Of a DNA stretch of 5,349 bases, positions 1 through 5,349 are shown piece by piece (within the stretch, counting starts at the first letter, position 1; every line of letters begins with the position of its first letter). Both the position numbers and the translations under genes were made by a program. The DNA is taken from positions 3,057 through 8,405 of the forward strand of contig NZSH01000069.1 of assembly GCA_002696705.1 (NCBI GenBank). Reading direction: 5' to 3'. The notes under the pieces are model-generated. The model saw only the letters and a program-made list of their open reading frames with translations, made no database searches and was not told the DNA's origin. The DNA is from Woeseiaceae bacterium. GTDB lineage: Bacteria; Acidobacteriota; Vicinamibacteria; Vicinamibacterales; UBA823.

Positions 1-309
1 GCAGCGCTCGACGCCTTACAACATATTCTTAACAGCAAGTTCCGCAGAGAGCTACCGGAACACCACAGAATTGTTGTTGACCACCAAGATTTTCGAGTAA
101 GCAAGGACGCCGAATTGTGTCAAACAGTTGACTTCTTGATCGAGCAAGCAAAGAAAACCGGGCAGCCTCAGGAAATTGGACCGCTAAATGCTTATGCCCG
201 GCGTATGGTACATTTAGCTGTTGCCGAAGATTCAGAAATGTCGTCTGAAAGCCAGGGCGATGCTCGACTCAAAACAGTCTTAATTTCTGTGAAATCAACG
301 GCAAGCTAA
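1..309 (+). CDS. jag: Jag/KhpB (SpoIIIJ-associated) RNA-binding protein, C-terminal part
   Basis: The reading frame is open from base 1 to a TAA ending at 309, giving the last 102 residues; the start lies outside the window. Residues 1-30 (AALDALQHILN... then RIVVDHQDF) look like the end of the KH domain, where Jag proteins have a 'LDALQ-hydrophobic' helix followed by a hydrophobic strand. Residues 35-56 form the linker helix ending in KKTGQP. The R3H domain follows: PLNAYARRMVHLAVAEDS, with the R-x3-H signature at R67 and H71, then SESQGDARLKTVLIS, the usual 'ES-G---R-V-I' ending. Family members bind RNA and affect cell elongation or envelope processes in Gram-positive bacteria; the role here is inferred only. 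The gene is normally next to yidC, and its position just before mnmE fits the origin-proximal cluster. A 49-bp spacer without a visible hairpin separates it from mnmE, so read-through is plausible. The family call is confident; the function in this organism is not established. Confidence 0.88.
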   Translation, partial: AALDALQHILNSKFRRELPEHHRIVVDHQDFRVSKDAELCQTVDFLIEQAKKTGQPQEIGPLNAYARRMVHLAVAEDSEMSSESQGDARLKTVLISVKSTAS

Positions 310-358
310 CACCCAGCGCCGAGCATCTAGTCAAAACGAAACCTGACGACGATTTAAT

Positions 359-1732
359 ATGTACTCCACCGATGACACGATCGTCGCCATTGCGACGCCG
401 GTCGGGCATGGCGGCATCGGCATTGTTCGCTTAAGTGGACCGCAAGCATTGGATATTGCTTGTTCGGTCCTCCACCGCAAAAAGCCGCTACAGGCTCGCC
501 ATGCCACGCTAGCACGTGCGTTTCAATCGCGCGACTCGGATAACTCACCCATAGATCAGGTGCTAGCGACATATTTTAAATCTCCTGCTTCTTACACTGG
601 GGAAGACGTCGTCGAGTTTAGCGCTCACGGGAGTCCAATTGTTCTTGAGCGAATCGTGACCGCTGCCATTGATACGGGCGCGCGCCTAGCGGAGCCAGGA
701 GAATTTACGCTTCGAGCATTTCTAAGTGGCAGGTTTGACCTAGTGCAAGCGGAGGCTGTCGCGGATTTGGTAGATGCGGTCACGCCGGCCCAAGCGCGCG
801 TCGCATTCGATCAGCTTGAAGGCACACTGACGACAGCCATCACCGAACTCGACACCGACCTTTTTGATCTAGTTTCTCGGTTAGAAGCTTCGCTAGATTT
901 TCCTGAAGAGAGGTATCACTTCGTTAGTCGTTCGACCACGACAGCTAAAATACAGTCTATTACGGAGCGCGTCGAAGCACTCCTAGCTGACGGTCGCCGC
1001 AACCGGGTGCTTCGAGAGGGTCGCCAGGTGGTGATTCTCGGGAAGCCGAATACCGGAAAATCTAGCCTTTTTAACCGACTTATTGGAGTAGATCGGGCGA
1101 TCGTGACGACAATAGCTGGCACTACCCGAGATCTTGTAACCGAAACTGTCGACCTTAATGGAATCCCAGTACGTCTCGTAGATACCGCAGGTATTCACCC
1201 ATCGGACAACTTGGTTGAAGTGGAAGGCATAGCGCGATCACGAAAAGCTGGCGAGGTCGCGGATTTACTAGTGCTAGTTTTTGATCGATCACGCCCAATT
1301 GAGCAAGCTGATGAATCACTCTTACAAGAAACAGCGAACAGCCGGCGACTCTTTGTGCTCAACAAGACTGACCTGCCTTCGTTATGGCCGACTGACCGCT
1401 TGAATGCTGAGAAGGGGCGAGATGTGGTGGAGACCTCAATGAGCAAGCAAGTAGGAATGGACCAACTTCGCACGGCGATGGTCCGAGCCCTAGGCGGTAA
1501 CGAATTACAACGCGATCCAAGCTCGATTTCCAATGTCCGCCACCTTGAACTTTTAAAGCTTGCACTAAAGTCGTTGAATCAAGGCGCAGAATCTGTAGCT
1601 GAAGGCGTATCGGAAGAATTCATCCTTGCCGATCTACGCGGCGCCAGAACGGCTCTTGAGGAGATCACGGGCGCTCGCGCACCCGACGACTTGCTACACC
1701 ACATCTTTAAACATTTCTGCATCGGGAAGTAG
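359..1732 (+). CDS. mnmE: tRNA modification GTPase MnmE (TrmE)
   Basis: Encodes 457 residues (E. coli MnmE has 454), complete. With MnmG it forms the cytoplasmic complex that adds an aminomethyl or carboxymethylaminomethyl group to C5 of wobble U34 in certain tRNAs, using a folate one-carbon donor and GTP hydrolysis. The N-terminal folate-binding domain is recognisable: DTIVAIATPVGHGGIGIVRL (residues 6-25), YTGEDVVEFSAHGS (79-92) and EPGEFTLRAFLSGRFD (112-127). The G domain is embedded in a helical domain: G1 GKPNTGKS (228-235; N231 would be the K+-coordinating Asn), G2 TTIAGTTRD (250-258), G3 DTAG (275-278), G4 NKTD (335-338). E287 aligns with E. coli E282, proposed to assist hydrolysis. The C-terminal C-I-G-K motif with its conserved Cys (C454) is intact. 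The ATG start gives the standard N-terminus with the folate motif beginning at residue 6; no Shine-Dalgarno is visible upstream. Minor oddity: the usual GIER[SA] after the G3 loop is GIARS. Confidence 0.98.
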   Translation: MYSTDDTIVAIATPVGHGGIGIVRLSGPQALDIACSVLHRKKPLQARHATLARAFQSRDSDNSPIDQVLATYFKSPASYTGEDVVEFSAHGSPIVLERIVTAAIDTGARLAEPGEFTLRAFLSGRFDLVQAEAVADLVDAVTPAQARVAFDQLEGTLTTAITELDTDLFDLVSRLEASLDFPEERYHFVSRSTTTAKIQSITERVEALLADGRRNRVLREGRQVVILGKPNTGKSSLFNRLIGVDRAIVTTIAGTTRDLVTETVDLNGIPVRLVDTAGIHPSDNLVEVEGIARSRKAGEVADLLVLVFDRSRPIEQADESLLQETANSRRLFVLNKTDLPSLWPTDRLNAEKGRDVVETSMSKQVGMDQLRTAMVRALGGNELQRDPSSISNVRHLELLKLALKSLNQGAESVAEGVSEEFILADLRGARTALEEITGARAPDDLLHHIFKHFCIGK

Positions 1733-1783
1733 CCTCAGTACAATAGGCGTTACACTGGAACACCAATTTGGGTGCATATACCT

Positions 1784-3649
1784 ATGACTGACTTCGACAT
1801 TATTGTCATTGGTGCAGGACACGCTGGATGTGAGGCCGCCCGTGCGGCAGCCCGCATGGGCCAGACTGTTGGGCTCTGCGTGCTCGATGAAAGCAGCGTG
1901 GCGCATATGCCTTGTAACCCGGCGATTGGCGGAACCGCCAAGGGGCATCTAGTGCGGGAAATCGATGCCTTGGGCGGACTCATGGGCGAAGCGATTGATG
2001 CGACGGGAATCCAATTTAAGCTGCTTAACAGGAGTCGTGGGCCAGCTGTCTGGTCTCCCCGCGCACAGGCTGACAAGCATAGGTATTCAAACTGGGTTAG
2101 GGATGAACTGAAACGCGAAAAAGGAATCAGTTGGATTCGGGGACGAGTCGATTCAGTTCTGGTGAAGGACAGCAAAATCAACGGCGTCAGTTTGTCTACC
2201 GGTGCTTGCTACTATTGCAAGGCGCTAGTCGTAACAACAGGCACGTTCCTCAATGGAATAATTCACATAGGTCCCGAGCAACACGCCGCAGGACGCGTCG
2301 GAGAGCCACCAGCACGTGCACTGGCTGAATCTCTAAAGGCGCTCAACTTTCGTTGGGGACGACTTAAAACCGGCACGCCTCCACGAGTTCACCGGTCCAG
2401 CATCGACTTCACTCAGCTTTCAATCGAACGCGGTGATCAAGATCCCGTGCCTTTTTCATTTATGACTAAGAGCTTAGAGGGCAATCAGATTAATTGTTAC
2501 CTCGCCCACACGAACGAACGGGTTCACTCATTAGTAAGACAAAATCTCAACAAATCCCCACTATTTAATGGCCAAATTCAAGGAATCGGCCCACGCTATT
2601 GTCCTTCTTTGGAAGATAAAATCGTACGTTTTCCAAAGAAAGAACGACATCAGATTTTTCTAGAGCCAGAGGGAATCGATGTAGACGAAGTGTACGTAAA
2701 CGGATTTTCAATGAGCTTGCCGCGTGAAGTCCAGGTCGAGATCGTTCGTAGCATGCCAGGACTTGAGCAGGCTGAGATCATCCGTCCAGGTTACGCCGTT
2801 GAGTACGACTTTATTCAACCGACGGAGTTGCGGCAAACGTTGGAGAGCCAACGCATTAGTGGTTTATATTTCGCAGGACAGGTTAATGGGACATCAGGTT
2901 ATGAAGAAGCAGCGGGCCAGGGCCTTCTTGCTGGAATTAACGCTGCCCTGAAGGTTACCTCCCAACCACCATTCGTCTTAAGTCGTAGCGAAGCGTACAT
3001 CGGCGTAATGATCGACGACTTAACAACGACGGGATGTTTGGAGCCGTACCGGATGTTCACTTCACGCGCCGAACACCGACTACTTATGCGAATCGATAAC
3101 GCAGACTTGCGCCTAACCTCGCGCGGTCGCGAGATCGGGCTGGTTAGCAAGACCCGCTGGTCAACTTTTAAAGCACGTCAACTGCGTTACGAAAAGAATT
3201 TACAAGTGCTAAAGAAAACGACCGTAACTCTCACGGGGGGAAGGCGCGTAAGGGCCTCACAGGCACTTAAACAGCCATTAATTCACGTGGCTCAGTTTGT
3301 GCGAGATGGCCAGATAGAACTAGATATCGAAGAAAAAGCGAAACATATAGATCTAATAAGCGTTGAAACTGAATTTAAGTACGAAGGTTATTTAAAACGA
3401 CAGAATCAACAGGTGGAAAAATCCAAACGTAACGAAGGACAACGCATTCCAGACAATGTTGACTTTGCCTCACTACCTGGTCTTTCAGTGGAAGTTGTTG
3501 ATCGTTTGACCAGAGTGAGACCGGAAACGCTTGGCCAGGCATCAAGGATTCCAGGCGTAACCCCAGCAGCAGTATCCATAATCTTGGCATTTGTCTGCAG
3601 TGGTCGATATTACGATCGAAAAATGGACACAAGGGCTCAGGTAATCTAA
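1784..3649 (+). CDS. mnmG: tRNA uridine-5-carboxymethylaminomethyl modification enzyme MnmG (GidA), FAD-binding
   Basis: Encodes 621 residues (E. coli MnmG has 629), complete. It is the FAD- and NAD(P)H-using partner of MnmE in wobble-U34 tRNA modification. Visible in order: dinucleotide-binding motif IGAGHAG at residues 9-15; MPCNPAIGG with conserved C44; the KLLNRSRGPAVWSPRAQAD block (79-97); family signature 1, GPRYCPSLEDKIVRF (269-283), with conserved C273; family signature 2, AGQVNGTSGYEEAAGQG (364-380); and the C-terminal helical region containing LPGLS and RVRPETLGQASRIPGVTPA (564-595), the MnmE/tRNA-contacting part in known members. C44 and C273 correspond to E. coli C47 and C277, implicated in catalysis. 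I chose the ATG at 1784 because it gives M-T-D-F-D-I-I-V-I-G, a typical start. An in-frame GTG at 1772 would add four residues (MHIP) and has a weak GGAA (1757-1760) 11 bases upstream, so it cannot be excluded. The gene lies 51 bp after mnmE and 14 bp before rsmG, so mnmG-rsmG cotranscription is likely. Confidence 0.97.
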   Translation: MTDFDIIVIGAGHAGCEAARAAARMGQTVGLCVLDESSVAHMPCNPAIGGTAKGHLVREIDALGGLMGEAIDATGIQFKLLNRSRGPAVWSPRAQADKHRYSNWVRDELKREKGISWIRGRVDSVLVKDSKINGVSLSTGACYYCKALVVTTGTFLNGIIHIGPEQHAAGRVGEPPARALAESLKALNFRWGRLKTGTPPRVHRSSIDFTQLSIERGDQDPVPFSFMTKSLEGNQINCYLAHTNERVHSLVRQNLNKSPLFNGQIQGIGPRYCPSLEDKIVRFPKKERHQIFLEPEGIDVDEVYVNGFSMSLPREVQVEIVRSMPGLEQAEIIRPGYAVEYDFIQPTELRQTLESQRISGLYFAGQVNGTSGYEEAAGQGLLAGINAALKVTSQPPFVLSRSEAYIGVMIDDLTTTGCLEPYRMFTSRAEHRLLMRIDNADLRLTSRGREIGLVSKTRWSTFKARQLRYEKNLQVLKKTTVTLTGGRRVRASQALKQPLIHVAQFVRDGQIELDIEEKAKHIDLISVETEFKYEGYLKRQNQQVEKSKRNEGQRIPDNVDFASLPGLSVEVVDRLTRVRPETLGQASRIPGVTPAAVSIILAFVCSGRYYDRKMDTRAQVI

Positions 3650-3663
3650 AATCGCAATTCTCG

Positions 3664-4344
3664 ATGCCTGACTCGATTGAATTGCATGCAAAGCTCTTAG
3701 AGCGAGCAGCTCTATCTCAAATTAGGCTGCATCCAGACTTAGCTAATAGGCTGAAGAAATACTTGGACTTGCTGAATCATTGGAACAAGCGTATCAACCT
3801 GACTTCGCTTGTAAACGAAGACAAAGCCCTAGACAGACTGATAATCGAACCATTGATTGCAGCCAATCAGATTAGAAATGATGCCCAATCTTTTATCGAT
3901 ATAGGTTCAGGTTCAGGCTCACCAGCAATTCCTATAAATCTTGTATATCCGAATATGAGGATGTGTATGGTTGAATCAAGGTCTCGAAAGGCGGCATTTC
4001 TGAGCGAAGCCATTCGCGAGCTTTCACTTTCCAACGCTCGTGTTGAAAACTGTCGTTACGAAGATCTGTTACCGAGACCGGCGATCCAAAATTCATCCTG
4101 CCTGCTGACTATTAGATCACTCAAGCTTAGCCCTGATGTTTTAAAACAACTCGGGAGCTTGATTAGACCAGGCGGGCAGATTTTCGTGTTTGCCAGTGAA
4201 AATTTTTCAAGAATTAGTAAAATGCTTGAGCACCCCTTCTCACAACAAGCCACATTTCCACTGGTCGAGTCGCTAAAGAGCCACCTCGTGGTAATTGGAA
4301 AGGATTCCATTGAAATAAAGCGAGAAACAGAAGAGCAGTTATAA
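3664..4344 (+). CDS. rsmG: 16S rRNA (guanine-N7)-methyltransferase RsmG (GidB)
   Basis: Encodes 226 residues, slightly longer than the E. coli enzyme (207). RsmG is a SAM-dependent class I methyltransferase that makes m7G at the position equivalent to G527 of 16S rRNA. Support: the N-terminal LDLLNHWNKRINLTSL motif (residues 34-49, compare 'LL-KWN--YNLTS' in the family); the SAM-binding glycine loop FIDIGSGSGSPAIP (77-90); the acidic strand end MVESRSRKAAFL (102-113); and RPGGQIFVFAS (168-178) in the later core. It is 14 bp downstream of mnmG, the classic gidA-gidB order. Several residues differ from the E. coli form: GSPA instead of GLPG after the glycine loop, LIIEPL instead of the HILDS type, TIRSL where most have SRA, and FASEN where many have a KG motif. 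This may be a lineage variant, since a similar 'GSPAIP' form is remembered from acidobacterial RsmG proteins. The start ATG is the first usable one after mnmG; no Shine-Dalgarno is evident. The gene looks more AT-rich than mnmE. Confidence 0.93.
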   Translation: MPDSIELHAKLLERAALSQIRLHPDLANRLKKYLDLLNHWNKRINLTSLVNEDKALDRLIIEPLIAANQIRNDAQSFIDIGSGSGSPAIPINLVYPNMRMCMVESRSRKAAFLSEAIRELSLSNARVENCRYEDLLPRPAIQNSSCLLTIRSLKLSPDVLKQLGSLIRPGGQIFVFASENFSRISKMLEHPFSQQATFPLVESLKSHLVVIGKDSIEIKRETEEQL

Positions 4345-4377
4345 TCCAGGCACGATAATAATTAAACAGTTTGAATA

Positions 4378-4393
4378 AGTTTCACGTGAAACA
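4378..4393. promoter_or_regulatory. parS: parS centromere-like site (ParB binding)
   Basis: The sequence is AGTTTCACGTGAAACA. The inner 14 bases GTTTCACGTGAAAC (4379-4392) are a perfect palindrome. The site matches the widely conserved chromosomal parS 16-mer TGTTTCACGTGAAACA at 15 of 16 positions, differing only in the first base. ParB-family proteins bind this site as a CTPase clamp, load there and spread, recruiting ParA for origin segregation. It lies 33 bp after rsmG and 68 bp before parA, next to the genes for its binding proteins, which strongly supports the call. Its right edge is one base from a TTGACT element, so bound ParB may also affect parAB transcription (inference). Confidence 0.95.
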
Positions 4394-4394
4394 C

Positions 4395-4423
4395 TTGACT
4401 GCGACCAGCTTGACGTGTATCTT
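4395..4423 (+). promoter_or_regulatory. weak candidate upstream promoter for parAB
   Basis: TTGACT (4395-4400) followed after 17 bp by TATCTT (4418-4423) resembles a sigma70 -35/-10 pair (5/6 and 4/6 matches). It abuts parS with one base between them, so ParB loaded on parS would be expected to interfere with polymerase here. It is weaker than the downstream candidate and may be chance. Confidence 0.3.
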
Positions 4424-4439
4424 GACAGAAGAACATAAT
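4410..4439 (+). promoter_or_regulatory. candidate sigma70-type promoter for parAB
   Basis: TTGACG (4410-4415, 5/6 match to TTGACA) and CATAAT (4434-4439, 5/6 match to TATAAT) are separated by 18 bp. Transcription would begin around 4445-4448, leaving a leader of only about 15 bases before the parA ATG at 4462. It is the best -35/-10 pair I found in the spacer between rsmG and parA. Its -10 box is embedded in an inverted repeat (4432-4446). No transcript data are available, so this is a motif-based prediction. Confidence 0.5.
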
Positions 4440-4446
4440 TTATGTT
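4432..4446. repeat. perfect short inverted repeat over the parAB -10 box (possible operator)
   Basis: AACATAA (4432-4438), one central T (4439), then TTATGTT (4440-4446): the arms are exact reverse complements. Two further pairs match outside a mismatch (A4429/T4449 and A4430/T4448). The repeat covers the candidate -10 CATAAT and the expected start site, where a repressor would block initiation. It is too short and AT-rich to be a convincing RNA terminator, and there is no T tract directly after it. Function as an operator is inferred. Confidence 0.4.
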
Positions 4447-4461
4447 GTTTGACCTAATTTT

Positions 4462-5280
4462 ATGGTAACACAAGGCCCACCTCGCATAATTGCCATAGCC
4501 AATCAAAAAGGCGGTGTTGGTAAAACGACAACCACGCTCAACCTTGCTACCGCGCTAGCGCTAACGGATCGCAGGGTCTTGGTGATCGATCTTGATCCCC
4601 AAGGCAATCTAACGAGTGGTCTTGGTCGCAAAAGTCAAGCTTCGGAAGGTCGGACGGTGTACGAGGCTCTTACCGCTGAGTCTGCGCTTGAATTCGGGCA
4701 GTTTGTTGTTGGTACCGACGTCAAGGGGTTAAGTCTCGTCATGGCCGATAGGAGCCTAACTGGCGCGGAACTGGAAATGGTGTCGATGATAGCCCGTGAA
4801 ACACGTTTGCGAACACTTGTCCGGCAACTTCGAGATACTTACGACTACATCTTTATTGACACACCACCCTCACTCGGATTGTTAACACTAAACGGCCTTG
4901 TCGCGGCCGACACGGTAATAATCCCCTTGCATAGCGAGTACTTCGCACTTGAAGGTTTAGCCGACCTGGTTGCGACAGTACGTAGGGTGCGCACGTCTCT
5001 TAACCCACAGTTGGAGATTGAGGGTGTCCTGCTCACCATGCACGATGAACGCACCAATCTTGGACAGCAAGTTGCACGGGAGGTTCGAGAATTTTTTAAA
5101 GAGAAAGTTTTCGAGACTGTTATTCCTAGAAACATCAAACTGGGGGAAGCACCCAGTCATGGCATACCCGCTATTTTGTACGATAAAAACTCTCGGGGCG
5201 CCCTAGCGTACCTATCCGTAGCGAAGGAAATACTCTCGCGCGAGTTACAGGTCAATAAAACGGAGGAGAATCATGGCTGA
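4462..5280 (+). CDS. parA: chromosome-partitioning ATPase ParA (Soj)
   Basis: Encodes 272 residues, complete and of usual size for chromosomal Soj/ParA (about 250-270) without the N-terminal DNA-binding extension of plasmid ParA type Ia. It is a deviant-Walker P-loop ATPase that binds nucleoid DNA as an ATP dimer and moves ParB-parS complexes. Visible motifs: the deviant Walker A QKGGVGKTT (residues 15-23) with signature lysine K16 and P-loop lysine K21; Walker A' DLDPQGN (43-49); Walker B FIDTPPSLG (131-139, with D133); then EYFALEGL (159-166), the family block DERTNLGQQVAREV (195-208), and IPRNIKLGEAPSHG (221-234). The ATG at 4462 gives a normal short lead-in to the first strand RIIAIANQKG. 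No Shine-Dalgarno is visible just upstream. The gene follows parS and candidate promoters and overlaps parB by 8 bases, indicating translational coupling. ParD or MinD identity is disfavoured by the parS and parB context. Confidence 0.97.
   Translation: MVTQGPPRIIAIANQKGGVGKTTTTLNLATALALTDRRVLVIDLDPQGNLTSGLGRKSQASEGRTVYEALTAESALEFGQFVVGTDVKGLSLVMADRSLTGAELEMVSMIARETRLRTLVRQLRDTYDYIFIDTPPSLGLLTLNGLVAADTVIIPLHSEYFALEGLADLVATVRRVRTSLNPQLEIEGVLLTMHDERTNLGQQVAREVREFFKEKVFETVIPRNIKLGEAPSHGIPAILYDKNSRGALAYLSVAKEILSRELQVNKTEENHG
5262..5268 (+). promoter_or_regulatory. strong ribosome binding site for parB
   Basis: GGAGGAG lies inside the end of parA, with the GGAGG core at 5262-5266 and six bases before the parB ATG at 5273. 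It is the only strong Shine-Dalgarno seen at any gene start in the window and fixes the parB start. Confidence 0.85.
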
Positions 5281-5349
5281 AAAGCGTTTCGCGCTCGGAA
5301 GAGGATTAAGCGCACTTATTCCCGAGACAGAACCGACGACGACTGTTAC
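5273..5349 (+). CDS. parB: chromosome-partitioning protein ParB (Spo0J), N-terminal fragment
   Basis: Only 25 complete codons are present before the window ends. The product begins MAEKRFALGRGLSALIPE, the characteristic N-terminal segment of chromosomal ParB ('LG[RK]GLSALI'). In this family that basic N-terminal peptide contacts ParA and stimulates its ATPase. The CTP-binding and helix-turn-helix parS-binding domains would lie beyond the window. The ATG lies within the last codons of parA in another frame (8-bp overlap, ATGGCTGA) behind a strong Shine-Dalgarno, so the two are almost certainly one operon with coupled translation. The 3' truncation is due to the window edge. Confidence 0.93.
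   Translation, partial: MAEKRFALGRGLSALIPETEPTTTV

Noticed and set aside
1772..1783. GTG start adding four residues to MnmG
   Set aside because: The ATG at 1784 gives a more typical N-terminus directly before the FAD-binding strand. The GTG has a weak GGAA upstream, so it is kept as an alternative rather than excluded.
1750..2181. 143-codon open frame on the minus strand overlapping the mnmG start
   Set aside because: It is antisense to a strongly conserved gene, shows no recognisable domain, and is explained by coding constraint on the opposite strand. The other minus-strand frames (for example 1195-1533 and 4845-5138) fail for the same reason.
2311..2320. CACGTG core in AGCACGTGCA, considered as a second parS; similar cores at 511-520 and 3281-3290
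   Set aside because: All lack the flanking GTTT/AAAC arms of parS and lie inside coding sequence; they share only the central CACGTG.
3235..3240. Run of six G in mnmG, considered as a frameshift site
   Set aside because: The reading frame continues through it without interruption and the downstream C-terminal motifs are intact, so there is no sign of a frameshift or programmed slippage.
4340..4345. TATAAT hexamer overlapping the rsmG stop codon, considered as a -10 box for parAB
   Set aside because: No acceptable -35 lies 16-19 bases upstream; the nearest, TTGAAA at 4310-4315, would need a 24-base spacer. The downstream TTGACG/CATAAT pair is better.
4345..4377. Possible rho-independent terminator after rsmG
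   Set aside because: I see no GC-rich stem followed by a T run between rsmG and parS, nor in the spacers 310-358 and 1733-1783.

Overview
The window is a compact bacterial chromosomal segment with every gene on the + strand: the C-terminal end of jag/khpB, then mnmE (trmE), mnmG (gidA), rsmG (gidB), parA (soj) and the first 25 codons of parB. This jag-mnmE-mnmG-rsmG-parA-parB order is a classic origin-proximal arrangement, normally preceded by rpmH-rnpA-yidC, which would lie before base 1. Base composition is moderate, and rsmG and the spacer after it look more AT-rich than mnmE. Protein details suggest an Acidobacteriota-like (Vicinamibacteria-like) bacterium: the Jag tail, the MnmG N-terminal third, and the RsmG variants DIGSGSGSPAIP and LDRLIIEPL. 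That assignment is from memory of family sequences and is only tentative.

Layout. Bases 1-309 encode the end of a Jag-type RNA-binding protein with an R3H domain. A 49-bp spacer leads to mnmE (359-1732). A 51-bp spacer leads to mnmG (1784-3649, or from a GTG at 1772). Only 14 bp separate mnmG from rsmG (3664-4344). The 117-bp spacer 4345-4461 is the only substantial non-coding stretch. It holds a near-perfect parS centromere site (4378-4393), candidate sigma70-type promoters, four TTGAC pentamers and a perfect 7-bp-arm inverted repeat over the best -10 box. parA follows (4462-5280). parB starts inside the end of parA (8-bp overlap), behind a strong GGAGG ribosome binding site, and runs off the window.

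How the genes work together. MnmE and MnmG form the complex that installs the (carboxymethyl)aminomethyl group on wobble U34 of certain tRNAs. RsmG methylates 16S rRNA at the position equivalent to G527. Jag/KhpB is an RNA-binding protein. The first block is therefore about RNA modification and RNA binding. The second block (parS, ParA, ParB) is the chromosome segregation system, and parS sits directly upstream of the parAB promoter region, so ParB binding could also influence parAB transcription.

No undescribed system is visible: all genes are well-known housekeeping genes and appear intact. The least explained part is the parS/promoter/inverted-repeat cluster at 4378-4454.
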